Origin: an uncultured Muribaculaceae bacterium
GTDB lineage: Bacteria; Bacteroidota; Bacteroidia; Bacteroidales; Muribaculaceae
NCBI GenBank assembly: GCA_910577585.1
Contig: CAJTNN010000012.1
Location: 1-64,000 of the forward strand
Length of the DNA stretch: 64,000 bases
Reading direction: 5' to 3'
In this document: positions 19,735 through 29,104 of the stretch, one piece after another
Position numbering within the stretch: the first letter of the stretch is position 1
How the letters are laid out: each line of letters begins with the position of its first letter
The notes under the pieces: model-generated
Databases searched by the model: none
The model's input: only the letters and a program-made list of their open reading frames with translations
What the model was told of the DNA's origin: nothing
Position numbers and translations under genes: made by a program

Positions 19735-22230
19735 TCAACGCATCATGCAGCGGCGGCTCACTCGCTTGCCGGCGGCATCAATGCCCATCACAATCACAAT
19801 CTTGCCATGCTCAGGAGCAATCACGCGGCGCCCGGCAGCGTCATAATACTCCACATTCTCCAGCCCTGAGGCTGCACCTACGAGCGATATGCCCGATGTG
19901 GCGAAATGAAGCGGAGCAAGCTCCTCGACAGCAGCATAGTCGCGCTCACTATCGGCCGGACAGCTACCCTTGGCCTCCGGATCGATACCGGCAAAGGCAT
20001 CCCGGCCCACCACCGGCGGAACATATGAGGCGAAAATCACAGTCTTCAAAGCCCCGCAACCCTTGAAGGCCTCAGCACCGATTGAGGTCAGACCTCCACC
20101 CAGCGAGGCAGCCGCAAGCGACTCACAGCCCTTGAAGGCGGCATCACCGATTGAGGCGATATCCTCTGTCACAGTGAGCGACACCATCGAAGTATTACCC
20201 TCATAAGCACCCGCGCCTATGCCGATGACCTCATAGCTGATATCATCATAATTCACCATCTCAGGTGTGCGATAGAGAGCGTCATTGCCCGTATAAGCCT
20301 TGATGATGACACTGCGCGCACCCTCCTCATCAGTCACGATTGTAAACACATGGTCGGCCACCGTGAACTCCGTATACTCCGGACGCGGCACATTCACCGT
20401 CAGCGTCGGGCTCACCGGCACCTCCACACCCTCGTAGAGAGCCTTCACCGCCACAACATAATTCTTACGGTGCTCAGCAGCCTGGAACACCCAGGGGGAA
20501 GCCACCTCGCCGACGCTCACGCCATCGACATATCCCTCGAAGCCGGTGGCCCGGGTGTACTCTCCCGACGGGTCGGCCCAGCTGATAATCGCCGTGCAGG
20601 CATCGACATCATATTCCACCGCCAGCTGCCCTACAGAAGCATAATTGAGCAACGCGATATCATCTATCACTGCAGCCGCATACGAAGTGGGGGCATCGAA
20701 GCGCAGCCGCACAACCACATCCTTCACACCCTCCATATCCTCAAGCGGGAACGAAGCCTGCAGCCACTGCATACCCTCCTGACCGGGAGTGGTGATATTG
20801 ACTTTGCCAAGCGACTCAAACTCACCGCCGTCGCGCGAAAGCTGCGGAGTGATGGTAATGTCGGTCGACGGCAGAGCGAAATACCAGAACGACAACACAT
20901 CGGCGCCACCGGCCGGAACCTCTATCTTATACGACGTCAAATCATTCTGCGCATTCCCGCGCGAAGCCGCATAATCGATATATATCAGACCACGCCCCGA
21001 ATGCGGAGCCACCGTCACATCCTCACTGCCGAGACTGAACTCAGCCTCAGTGGCCAGACTGAACTGGCAATAGTATGAGGAATATGAAGTCGACCACACA
21101 TGAGTCATGCCGCCGTTGAAATCCTCTACAAACGGCATCTTCTCGGCCGGACCCACAAGGAAGTCGTAGGAATAACCCGTAAACTCGCTGCCACCCACGC
21201 CCACAGAGTTGGCCGCAGTCACCTCATAGCGCACTGCACGCGGAAACTCCATGTCGGTGCCATAATCAGTGTATTCGGTGGCCGTCAGATTGTCGGCTAT
21301 CACCTCGCGCTCGTCGGCCCCCTGGCCCCAGCAGCGCGATACTATATAATAGGTGTCAGCGGGGTCAATCTCGCCATAGTTCTCACCCGAGTCGGGAGCG
21401 GTCCAGTAGATATACACACCGCCATCCACAGCCTCCGCCTTAACCGGATAGGGAGCCGACGGAGTGTCGTAACCCACATACACATGCGCCGAAGTCTCAG
21501 CATAGCCGAAGGGGGAGATGCACTTCACCACATAGTAGTTCTCGGCATTCTGGATAGGGTCGGAATCCTTATATATATAGGTCTCACCCTTCTGCGGATT
21601 CTCGATTGAACCCATATATTCGGTAGGGTAGGGCCATGCCTTGGGGTCAGTGACACGATAGAACTCCAGCGCCGTCATCTCGACCGGGATATCCACAATC
21701 GGAGAATTCAGCTTCGAAGGCACCGTCACCTGCACATCCACCGTAGCCTTCTCGCCCGAGGCCGGCAGTTCAGACAAAGCCTTCACATCGCCATATCCAA
21801 ACGAGAAATCCAGCCCCGGAGTCAACGACCCATAACCCTGCGCACCCTTGCGGCCATCGATCGACGCCACCGGAGTATACGTATACTGCTGGCCATACTT
21901 CCAGGCCGGCTCGGCAGTGTCGGTGAAAGTCACCGTCTCACCCGGCGCCAGCCCCGAGAAGGTGGCAACCTCCACATTCGACTCACCCAGCGAGTAGCAT
22001 GAGCGCGTGACAGTGATGTCAATCTTCACCGAAGCATCCAGAGCCTGCCACGATGAATTCTTGTCGGGAGCAATCACGGTGCCCACAACTTTTCCCACAT
22101 TGCCATCGATTTCAAACTCCATGCTCACTGACGGAGCCCCCGGAGTGACAGATGCCGCCGCATTGACCCTCATAGCAGCCATTCCTACCAAAAGAAACAG
22201 CAAAAGGGTAAAAGTACGAATTTTTGCCAT
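19735..22230 (-). CDS. Secreted FN3 / LRR_5 surface protein
   Basis: The 831-aa protein starts with a signal peptide (MAKIRTFTLLLFLLVGMAAMRVNA). It has fibronectin-type III-like segments (about 230-360, with VYIYWTAPDSGENYG), a jelly-roll-like adhesin region (about 365-530, with FVEDFNGG and VVRLRFDAP), another FN3-like part, then a short BspA-type LRR_5 block (about 690-750, SIGDAAFKGCESL and SIGAEAFKGCGAL). It ends with a sorting-like tail (VEYYDAAGRRV ... GIDAAGKRV). Such proteins in Bacteroidales are exported, often by the type IX system; the tail here is only a weak match. The ligand is unknown. It resembles the two neighbouring large proteins in style. Confidence 0.8.
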   Translation of the reverse strand: MAKIRTFTLLLFLLVGMAAMRVNAAASVTPGAPSVSMEFEIDGNVGKVVGTVIAPDKNSSWQALDASVKIDITVTRSCYSLGESNVEVATFSGLAPGETVTFTDTAEPAWKYGQQYTYTPVASIDGRKGAQGYGSLTPGLDFSFGYGDVKALSELPASGEKATVDVQVTVPSKLNSPIVDIPVEMTALEFYRVTDPKAWPYPTEYMGSIENPQKGETYIYKDSDPIQNAENYYVVKCISPFGYAETSAHVYVGYDTPSAPYPVKAEAVDGGVYIYWTAPDSGENYGEIDPADTYYIVSRCWGQGADEREVIADNLTATEYTDYGTDMEFPRAVRYEVTAANSVGVGGSEFTGYSYDFLVGPAEKMPFVEDFNGGMTHVWSTSYSSYYCQFSLATEAEFSLGSEDVTVAPHSGRGLIYIDYAASRGNAQNDLTSYKIEVPAGGADVLSFWYFALPSTDITITPQLSRDGGEFESLGKVNITTPGQEGMQWLQASFPLEDMEGVKDVVVRLRFDAPTSYAAAVIDDIALLNYASVGQLAVEYDVDACTAIISWADPSGEYTRATGFEGYVDGVSVGEVASPWVFQAAEHRKNYVVAVKALYEGVEVPVSPTLTVNVPRPEYTEFTVADHVFTIVTDEEGARSVIIKAYTGNDALYRTPEMVNYDDISYEVIGIGAGAYEGNTSMVSLTVTEDIASIGDAAFKGCESLAAASLGGGLTSIGAEAFKGCGALKTVIFASYVPPVVGRDAFAGIDPEAKGSCPADSERDYAAVEELAPLHFATSGISLVGAASGLENVEYYDAAGRRVIAPEHGKIVIVMGIDAAGKRVSRRCMMR

Positions 22231-22316
22231 AATTAATCAGTTTTAAAGATTATGGGTTCATTTTTATTTTTCAGCAAAAATAATTAAAAATTTTTAGAAA
22301 TAAACTAAAAAAAACG

Positions 22317-22324
22317 TATCTTTG
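22317..22324 (+). promoter_or_regulatory. Promoter -7 box of the split surface gene
   Basis: TATCTTTG fits TAnnTTTG and lies about 80 nt before the ATG at 22406 in an AT-rich divergent region shared with the gene starting at 22230. No convincing -33 box is seen. Confidence 0.5.
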
Positions 22325-22405
22325 TATTCGAAGTTTGAATCCATCTAAAAAAACGACAGTGGAGGATAACATATACTTTACAACTTAATCTAAACCCCCT
22401 GAAGC

Positions 22406-22795
22406 ATGTTGAAATCTACAAAATCATTGCTACTCGCGGCGTTGGCAGCCACATTCGCAACCTCAGCGGATGCCCAGACCACGCCCCAAAAGGGAGAAGG
22501 CACACAGATGCCAGAATCTTACCGCAGTTTCTTTCCGGCCGCCGCCCTGCGCGGAGTGAAAAGCCAGATGCCCTCGACATCTCTCTTCAACGAGCGCATC
22601 AGCGACAATGCACCGATGGCCCGTCCGAGACTCAACCCCCCGGCAAGCGCCATAAAGAGAGCACCTGCCGACCAATCCGATATCTACGGCTACCTCTATT
22701 ATACGAAGGCCGATCAGAATCTCGGCATGTACCGCATCAATCCCTCCGAGGGGGCTACATATATGTGGACCGACGAAGCTACTGTGCGGCCTTAA
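22406..22795 (+). pseudogene. 5' part of a frameshifted secreted FN3 protein
   Basis: The 129-aa frame has a signal peptide (MLKSTKSLLLAALAATFATSADA) and a mature start that ends at the stop TAA at 22793 after TDEATVRP. The next frame, one base later, continues at once (CGLNAMSFMGG from 22785) and runs to 25784. Dropping one base near 22784 (for example the G in GCTACTGTGC) joins them into one protein of about 1126 aa. So this looks like one surface-protein gene broken by a single inserted base, or a sequencing error. The site is not a long homopolymer. If real, this piece would be secreted as a short stub. Confidence 0.75.
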
Positions 22796-22799
22796 CGCC

Positions 22800-25784
22800 A
22801 TGTCCTTCATGGGGGGCGTGCTCTCATACGGCCAGGTTGAACTCGACCTCAGCAACGGCGATGTAGTCTCCTGGCACGCCCTGCGCAACAACGGCGAGGA
22901 GCTGCAGAACACATATCTCACCACCGCCTACCGCGATCTGGACGACCGTGTCTACGGTTTCGGTTATGCCGACGACGGCCAGAGCTACTCATTCAACTCA
23001 GCCGAAGCCGACGACATCGACACCTCCGTGATGGTGCGCTCGCTTGAATTCGCCGACCTCTGCGTGTCGCTCTGCTATAATATACAGGAGGATATGTTCT
23101 ACGGCGTCACCACCGACGCCCGCTTCGTGAAAGTCGACCCCAAAGGCAACGTCACCCCCCTCTTCAAACTCAATGTAGGCTCAAAGAGCACCCTCACAGG
23201 CCTCGTCTACAGCCCCAGCCACGAAGCCTACATCTGGAACGCATATTTCGAGGGCGACAAATCAGCATTCTATGCCATCAAGCCCGAAGAGAAGAGTGTA
23301 ACCAAACTCTATGACTGCCCGGCAGGCGAGGAATACATATATATGGTATGCACCGAACTCAACGTGCAGCCCACTGCCCCCGCCACCCCTACCGGCAGCA
23401 GCTACACCTTCGCCGGTGCCGCCACCTCAGGAAAACTCTCATTCACCATGCCCGGCAAGACTGCCGCCGGCGAACCACTCAAGGGTGAGCTGCAATGGCG
23501 TCTGCTCGACAACGGCAAGGAGATTGCCTCAGGCACCGCCCAGGCCGGTGCGCGCGTCGAGGCCGACATACCCGCAGTCAGCAACGCCGCCCACTCATTC
23601 GCCCTCTCGGCAGGCGTGGATGGCAAATTCTCTTACCCCGACATCACACGCATCTGGGTAGGCTCCGACTATCCGGAGATGCCCGCCAATGTCAACCTCT
23701 CGCTCACCGAGCTCACCTGGGACGCCGTCACAACCAGCGTGCACGACGGATACCTCGACACAGGCGCCATCACCTACATCATCTATCTCAATGGAGAGAA
23801 GGTAGGGCAGACCTCCGACTGCCGCTATGCCATCACTCTGCCCCAGGGACTCCCCTACAACAGCTACACAGCCGAAGTCGTAGCCCAGGCCGACGGTAAG
23901 AACTCTGAACCCGGAGTGTCGAACTACATCACCTACGGCGACGCACTGAAGATTGACCCCTCAATCCACTACCGCCCCGAAGAGAAGGAATTCGAGCTCT
24001 TCAAAGCCATCGACATCGACGGCAACCTCGACAGCGAGGGCAACCCGCGCAACTGGCACTTCTCGACCACAATGGGATTCCCCTCATTCGCATCAGGCGC
24101 CGATGGCGAAGACCTGCTCATCTTCCCCCCGATGGACTTCACCACCACCGACAAAGCCTATCTCCTCTCGCTCGAGGCTGGCCTGATTCATGACCGCGAC
24201 ACAAGCGGCAGCATACAGGTATACCTTGGCAAAGAGCCCACACCCGAAGCCATGACGCAGGTCATCATCCCCACCACAAGCCCGCAGCATATGCTGGCCG
24301 ATGTGCTCAAGGGATACTTCGCCGTCAAAGAGGCCGGCACCTACTATATAGGTGTGCTCACCAAGACCAACGACGTGGGTATCCATATCTCTGACATGGA
24401 TATCTCGATTACCGACCGCGATGCCGATGTGCCCATCGCCATCACCGACATGGAGGTCATTCCCGGTGCCGACGGCGCTCTTGAGGCCGCAGTAAGCTTC
24501 ACCATGCCCACCACCACCGCCAACGGCACTGCCATAGCCGACGACGCCGACCTCACAGCCACAGTCGTGGCACGCGAATTTGTGCTCAACTACCCCGACC
24601 AGGGCGAGGTAATCGACACCAAGACCATCAGCGGCAAGCCCGGCTCACGCCAGACTGTCAACATCGGCACACAGCAGAATAACAACACCATCGCCGTCAG
24701 CTGCCAGCTCGATGGCCGCAGCGGAGCGGAGACTACCACCACAATCTTCACCGGTGTCGTGAAACCCTACATCGTGCAGAACCTCAAGGCCGTGGTCAGC
24801 GAAGACAACATGGGCGTCACCATGAGCTGGACACCTCCGGTGGAGGGCGCACCCTCGGATGGCCCCATCGGCGACACATTCTTCTATACCCTCTGGTACT
24901 ACGGCGACGGCTGGCAGTATCTCCAGGAGGTAGGTTGGGATAAACTCGAGGCATTTGTAGAATTCCCCCAGGGAGCACCCCAGCAGGCAGTCAACATCGG
25001 CGTCATGGCCCTCAATGCGGCCGGACAGAGCGAATATATCACCGCCCTGCAGAGTGTGATCGGCACACCCTACGAACTCCCCATGGACGAGACCTTCCCC
25101 AACTACGAAGACACCTACTCACCCATCGCCATCCAGCGCCCCAGCGCCGACTACGACGGCACATACTGGCTCGTGGATGACCCCGCAGAGGTGGCCGCAC
25201 TCTTTGCCAATGAATCAGGCGTGGCCTATATCGGCTACATCGGTCTGGAGGGTGTGAGCAGCGCAAGCAGCCGCCTGAGCCTGCCCAAATTCACCACCGC
25301 AGCTGAAAAGAAGGTAGTCTTCACCCTCAATTACTGGGGCGGCCCCTATGAGGCTCCCTTCACCCTGCTCGCCAATAAATATGGTCTCGAAAAGCCCGTA
25401 GAAATCGGCACATTCCCCTCCGGTAAAGGCTGGATCTCGAACTCTATCGAAATCCCCTCAGAATTCCTCGACGAACTCTGGATCGAGCCCCTGCTCGACA
25501 CATACTTCGCCGACACCCAGAAATTCGCCCTCTTCTGCGGATATTCAATCAGCGGCACAGTAGGCGTAGAGGGTGTGCAGACCGATAAGGGTGGCGCAAT
25601 CTTCTCGACTCCCGGCATGATCCACGTCGGAGGCCATGCAGGCGACTCACTCGGCGTGTATAGCGCCGACGGCCGATGCATCATCAGCGTCGCCACACTC
25701 GAAGACCTCGCAGGATTTGCAGTGCAGCCCGGTGTATACATCGTCAAGGCCGGAGAGCAGAGCAAGAAACTCATCGTCAAGTAA
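22800..25784 (+). CDS. Main part of the frameshifted secreted FN3 / adhesin-domain protein
   Basis: The 994-aa frame begins at ATG 22800 but lacks a signal peptide of its own; that is supplied by the 22406-22795 frame. The first ~180 residues form a repeated Tyr/Gly/Asp pattern like a beta-propeller (YGFGYADDGQSY, YGVTTDARFVKVD). FN3-like modules follow (about 195-380 and 640-760), then jelly-roll/cleaved-adhesin-type modules (about 390-540 and 765-920). The C-terminus GVYSADGR ... PGVYIVKAGEQSKKLIVK is a clear type IX-like sorting tail. With a leader it would be a cell-surface or secreted binding protein. Whether this downstream frame is translated alone is uncertain. Confidence 0.75.
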   Translation: MSFMGGVLSYGQVELDLSNGDVVSWHALRNNGEELQNTYLTTAYRDLDDRVYGFGYADDGQSYSFNSAEADDIDTSVMVRSLEFADLCVSLCYNIQEDMFYGVTTDARFVKVDPKGNVTPLFKLNVGSKSTLTGLVYSPSHEAYIWNAYFEGDKSAFYAIKPEEKSVTKLYDCPAGEEYIYMVCTELNVQPTAPATPTGSSYTFAGAATSGKLSFTMPGKTAAGEPLKGELQWRLLDNGKEIASGTAQAGARVEADIPAVSNAAHSFALSAGVDGKFSYPDITRIWVGSDYPEMPANVNLSLTELTWDAVTTSVHDGYLDTGAITYIIYLNGEKVGQTSDCRYAITLPQGLPYNSYTAEVVAQADGKNSEPGVSNYITYGDALKIDPSIHYRPEEKEFELFKAIDIDGNLDSEGNPRNWHFSTTMGFPSFASGADGEDLLIFPPMDFTTTDKAYLLSLEAGLIHDRDTSGSIQVYLGKEPTPEAMTQVIIPTTSPQHMLADVLKGYFAVKEAGTYYIGVLTKTNDVGIHISDMDISITDRDADVPIAITDMEVIPGADGALEAAVSFTMPTTTANGTAIADDADLTATVVAREFVLNYPDQGEVIDTKTISGKPGSRQTVNIGTQQNNNTIAVSCQLDGRSGAETTTTIFTGVVKPYIVQNLKAVVSEDNMGVTMSWTPPVEGAPSDGPIGDTFFYTLWYYGDGWQYLQEVGWDKLEAFVEFPQGAPQQAVNIGVMALNAAGQSEYITALQSVIGTPYELPMDETFPNYEDTYSPIAIQRPSADYDGTYWLVDDPAEVAALFANESGVAYIGYIGLEGVSSASSRLSLPKFTTAAEKKVVFTLNYWGGPYEAPFTLLANKYGLEKPVEIGTFPSGKGWISNSIEIPSEFLDELWIEPLLDTYFADTQKFALFCGYSISGTVGVEGVQTDKGGAIFSTPGMIHVGGHAGDSLGVYSADGRCIISVATLEDLAGFAVQPGVYIVKAGEQSKKLIVK

Positions 25785-25856
25785 TCCGACCCACACGCAC
25801 ACACTGACGGCGCGGCGCACGGTAAAGACCCGCGGCGCGCCATCACCACCATCACA

Positions 25857-25889
25857 GGCCGGCATGATTCACAGCGAATCATGCCGGCC
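25857..25889 (+). terminator. Perfect 14-bp hairpin after the surface gene
   Basis: GGCCGGCATGATTC and its exact complement flank a 5-nt loop, 73 nt after the stop at 25784. No T-run follows, but position and strength suggest termination. Confidence 0.6.
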
Positions 25890-26420
25890 ATCATGTTGAG
25901 ACACATCTTCAAAATCACCCCATATGCACTAAAAAAGCAACAAAAAATATGTTTTTTAACATTATTCGCATAAAAAGTGAAATAATTTAAAAAAATATTT
26001 ACCAAAAGATTTGGATATTAACAAAAAATTCGCCAACTTCGCAAGCGGTAAATCTTAGCTGCTGTCTTAAATACAGGCTTCACAGCTGATAAAACGGCAG
26101 CTTCATGGCTTCTTTCAAAACTGTGGGAACAGAATACCGCCAGCATTCATCAGGAAGTGGAAGACCTGATGAATGAATGTTTGGTTGAATATTGGTACAC
26201 ACATTCTCCGGGCGACGGCAACACGCATTGATATCATTAGATGAATTAAGTGTTGATAGTAAAGACGGTCTATTAGGCTATTGCGTGGCGCGAGAGAGAG
26301 CGTGGCATCACATCGCAGATGAGACGCTGCAACCGAACTCTCACGCACACACCGTCGTCCACCAAAGCGTTGCATCCGCGAGGAAGCAGCGCTTTACTTT
26401 TTTCCGGACTTATAATCCTC
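25890..26420. other. Gene-free region with decayed sequence
   Basis: No convincing gene is seen. AT-rich sequence spans 25900-26040. A 9-bp inverted repeat (TTCATCAGG/CCTGATGAA, about 26147-26176) lies in a stretch whose + frame is briefly open. The short frames on both strands have unusual composition and no recognisable motif. It may be the remains of a lost gene or mobile element. Confidence 0.4.
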
Positions 26421-26513
26421 ACTCGCCCTCCCACCCCTCCCACATCTCCCAAATCTCCCATCCCTCCCAAATCTCCCACACCTCCCACGACCTCCCACAT
26501 CTCCCAAACCCTA
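26421..26513 (-). repeat. Decamer-like CTCCCA tract (G-rich on the - strand)
   Basis: About ten CTCCCA/CTCCCC blocks follow at roughly 9-10-bp spacing (for example CATCTCCCAAATCTCCCA). Read on the - strand this is TGGGAG repeated, the same unit as at 60-136. It lies about 70 bp before the sir2 promoter. Repeated G3 runs could fold into G-quadruplexes or act as a slippage-prone array. Confidence 0.65.
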
Positions 26514-26581
26514 ACTCAGCGAAAAAAACTTGCACATTAGTCAAATAAACGTGCAGAAATATCGAAAACCGCACCCCTATA

Positions 26582-26613
26582 TTTGACATTTTGAAAAAAA
26601 TAACATAACTTTG
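26582..26613 (+). promoter_or_regulatory. Consensus promoter of the sirtuin gene
   Basis: TTTG at 26582-26585, a 20-nt spacer and TAACTTTG at 26606-26613 match the Bacteroidota -33/-7 consensus exactly. The implied leader is about 170 nt before the ATG at 26792. Confidence 0.75.
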
Positions 26614-26791
26614 ATTAATCGTAACCCCCGGCCGAATCCACCGGCAGTTGCGATAAATCATCGGAGACGGCGTCAATCAACCATTCTCCTTAAAAAAACC
26701 GACACACGGCATCTCACAAGATCAGCCCTGACACCCCGAAAAGCCCGGGCTGCCCGAAGAGAGAGCCGCATATTAACTTTGAGAGAAACAT

Positions 26792-27487
26792 ATGGCTAAA
26801 CCTAAATTAGTTGTCTCCACCGGAGCCGGCATATCGGCCGAAAGCGGCATAAAGACCTTCCGCGATGCCGATGGACTTTGGGAGAATTATCCCGTGATGG
26901 ATGTGGCCTCGGCCGATGGCTTCAGACGCAATCCCGAGCTGGTGCATAAATTCTACAACGAACGCCGCCACGCCCTCATCAATGCCAGGCCCAATGCCGC
27001 CCATCTCGCACTGGCAGAGCTCGAGAAGGATTATGACGTCTATGTCATCACCCAGAATGTCGACGACCTACATGAGCGCGCCGGCTCAAGCAAGGTGCTG
27101 CATCTGCATGGCGAGCTGATGAAGATTCGCTCAGTCAGCGACCCCGACTATATCGAGTCGCTCGACATCGACCATCTCGACACCACCCCCGCCACACGCG
27201 GCCGCCGCGGCGACTTGATGCGCCCCCACATCGTGTTCTTTCAAGAGCCCGTACCGATGATTGAGCGCGCCATCGAGCTGGTGGAGCAAGCCGACATTTT
27301 TGTGGTCATCGGCACATCACTGGTGGTGTATCCCGCCGCCGGACTCCTCAATTTTGTGCGCCCCGGGACCCCGATATACTACATCGACCCCAATCCCGCA
27401 CCCACTCCCGGAATAGCCGGACTGACGGTGATCAAAGCCACCGCCACAGCAGGAATGAAGATACTGGCCGACCGGCTCGCCCATTGA
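26792..27487 (+). CDS. cobB: NAD-dependent protein deacylase, Sir2 family
   Basis: Sirtuins remove acyl groups from lysines using NAD+. The 231-aa protein has GAGISAESGIKTFRD (9-23) for NAD binding, TQNVDDLHERAG, and the catalytic His in HLHGE. FYNERRHAL carries the Tyr-x-x-Arg pair that in SIRT5/CobB selects succinyl or malonyl-lysine, so desuccinylase activity is likely. The zinc-binding Cys pairs are absent: the region between HLHGE and RPHIVFFQE has no Cys. The usual FGE is FQE. Loss of zinc Cys is known in some bacterial sirtuins of this type. Single gene with its own promoter. Confidence 0.9.
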   Translation: MAKPKLVVSTGAGISAESGIKTFRDADGLWENYPVMDVASADGFRRNPELVHKFYNERRHALINARPNAAHLALAELEKDYDVYVITQNVDDLHERAGSSKVLHLHGELMKIRSVSDPDYIESLDIDHLDTTPATRGRRGDLMRPHIVFFQEPVPMIERAIELVEQADIFVVIGTSLVVYPAAGLLNFVRPGTPIYYIDPNPAPTPGIAGLTVIKATATAGMKILADRLAH

Positions 27488-27597
27488 TGCCGCTCCCAGC
27501 AGCGGACTCATCGGCATTCTTAGCCGGAAAGGTAAAAAAATAAACTGATGTGCTGCACAACATATTTTTTTATTATCTGCGGATTTTACAAAATTAG

Positions 27598-27605
27598 TAT
27601 ATTTG
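27598..27605 (+). promoter_or_regulatory. Promoter -7 box of the 2-oxoacid oxidoreductase operon
   Basis: TATATTTG is a perfect TAnnTTTG match 70 nt before the first gene (27676) of the four-gene operon. The -33 box is unclear. Confidence 0.6.
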
Positions 27606-27675
27606 TAGACAGTAACATCATGAAAAACAGACTCGCCACCTGAGTGCGCGTCAACTATCTAAAAATCAACAAAGT

Positions 27676-27906
27676 ATGGCAAAAGTTAAAGGTGCCGTCA
27701 CTGTCAACGTAGAGCGTTGCAAAGGGTGCAACCTATGTGTGGTGGCATGTCCGACAGATACTCTGTCGCTTCAGGCAAACGAGGTCAACGACCGCGGTTA
27801 TCACTATGCGTATATGGCTAATCCCGACGCGTGCATAGGCTGCTGCTCTTGCGCGTGGGTATGTCCTGACGCCTGCATCGAGGTCTATCGCGTCACTGCG
27901 AACTGA
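27676..27906 (+). CDS. korD: Ferredoxin-type delta subunit of 2-oxoacid:ferredoxin oxidoreductase
   Basis: The 76-aa protein carries two [4Fe-4S] motifs, CKGCNLCVVACP (about 16-27) and CIGCCSCAWVCPDAC (about 55-69). It shuttles electrons from the TPP enzyme to free ferredoxin. It is the first gene of the delta-alpha-beta-gamma operon, with 72 nt to the alpha gene. Length matches other VorD/KorD subunits. The extra Cys residues in the second cluster region are typical of these subunits. Confidence 0.88.
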   Translation: MAKVKGAVTVNVERCKGCNLCVVACPTDTLSLQANEVNDRGYHYAYMANPDACIGCCSCAWVCPDACIEVYRVTAN

Positions 27907-27978
27907 GACATCTGCTACACCCGGACAGAAGACACAACAACCTTAAACAAAACCCTGAACTAACATTACACACCGAAT

Positions 27979-29061
27979 ATGAAAGAAGAGGTAAGACTCA
28001 TGAAGGGCAACGAAGCCATCGCCCATGCGGCCATCCGCTACGGTTGCGACGGCTATTTCGGCTACCCTATCACCCCCCAGTCTGAAGTGCTGGAGACACT
28101 TGAGGAGCTTATGCCGTGGGAGACCACAGGCATGGTTGTGCTCCAGGCTGAATCTGAAGTGGCTGCAATCAATATGGTCTATGGCGGAGCCGCATCAGGC
28201 AAGGCTGTGATGACCTCCTCCTCCTCGCCGGGCGTCAGCCTCAAGCAGGAGGGTATATCATATATCGCCGCAGCTTCGCTGCCGGCTCTGATTCTCAACG
28301 TCATGCGCGGAGGCCCGGGCCTGGGCACCATCCAGCCCTCGCAGGCCGACTATTTCCAGGCCACCAAGGGTGGCGGCCATGGCGACTATCATCTGATCGT
28401 GCTCGCTCCGTCGACGGTGCAGGAGATGGTGGATTTCGTAGGTCTCGGCTTCGACCTGGCCTTCAAATACACTAACCCGGCCATGATTCTTGCCGACGGC
28501 ATCGTGGGCCAGATGATGGAGAAAGTGGTGCTCCCCGCACAGCGTCCGCGCCGCACCGAGGAGGAGATCCGCAAGCAATGCCCCTGGGCTGCCGACGGCC
28601 GCAAGGATGGCCGCAAACGCAATGTGGTGACATCGCTCGAGCTTGAGTCAGCCCGCATGGAGGTCATCAACCATCAGCTCCAGGCCCGCTACCGCGAGAT
28701 TGAGAAGAACGAGACCCGCTGGGAAGAGATTGATGTCGAGGATGCCGATTATCTGATTGTGGCCTTCGGCTCAATCGCACGTATCTGTACCAAGGCCAAG
28801 GAACTGGCAGCCGAAAAGGGTATCAAGGTGGGCATCGTGCGCCCGATCACTCTCTGGCCCTTCCCCACAGAGGCCATCGCACGCGCCGCAAAAGGAAAGA
28901 AGGGTATCCTCTGCGTCGAGCTCAACGCCGGACAGATGATCGAGGATGTGCGCCTCGCCGTGCATGACTCACTCCCCGTAGAACACTTCGGACGCCTCGG
29001 CGGCATCATCCCCAGCCCCGATGAGGTGGTGAAGGCTCTTGAGGAGAAAATCGTGAAGTAA
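27979..29061 (+). CDS. korA: 2-oxoacid:ferredoxin oxidoreductase alpha subunit (VorB/KorA type)
   Basis: The complex decarboxylates 2-oxoglutarate or branched-chain 2-oxoacids to the CoA ester, reducing ferredoxin. The 360-aa subunit begins MKEEVRLMKGNEAIAHAAIRYG and has GYPITPQSEVLETLEE (about 34) and the conserved domain-interface region QAESEVAAINMVYGGAASGKAVMTSSSSPG. The C-terminal part (about 260-355) is the transketolase-C-like domain. Family members are annotated either as VorB (3-methyl-2-oxobutanoate) or KorA (2-oxoglutarate). I cannot decide the substrate by eye. Confidence 0.9.
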   Translation: MKEEVRLMKGNEAIAHAAIRYGCDGYFGYPITPQSEVLETLEELMPWETTGMVVLQAESEVAAINMVYGGAASGKAVMTSSSSPGVSLKQEGISYIAAASLPALILNVMRGGPGLGTIQPSQADYFQATKGGGHGDYHLIVLAPSTVQEMVDFVGLGFDLAFKYTNPAMILADGIVGQMMEKVVLPAQRPRRTEEEIRKQCPWAADGRKDGRKRNVVTSLELESARMEVINHQLQARYREIEKNETRWEEIDVEDADYLIVAFGSIARICTKAKELAAEKGIKVGIVRPITLWPFPTEAIARAAKGKKGILCVELNAGQMIEDVRLAVHDSLPVEHFGRLGGIIPSPDEVVKALEEKIVK

Positions 29062-29104
29062 GCCCCCTACATCCCTAACATTCAATCCATAACTGAATCT
29101 AACG

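Noticed and set aside
26115..26548. Short frames on both strands in the gap before the sirtuin gene considered as transposase remains
   Set aside because: No DDE, HTH or other transposase motif is visible and frames are short with odd composition; kept only as decayed sequence.
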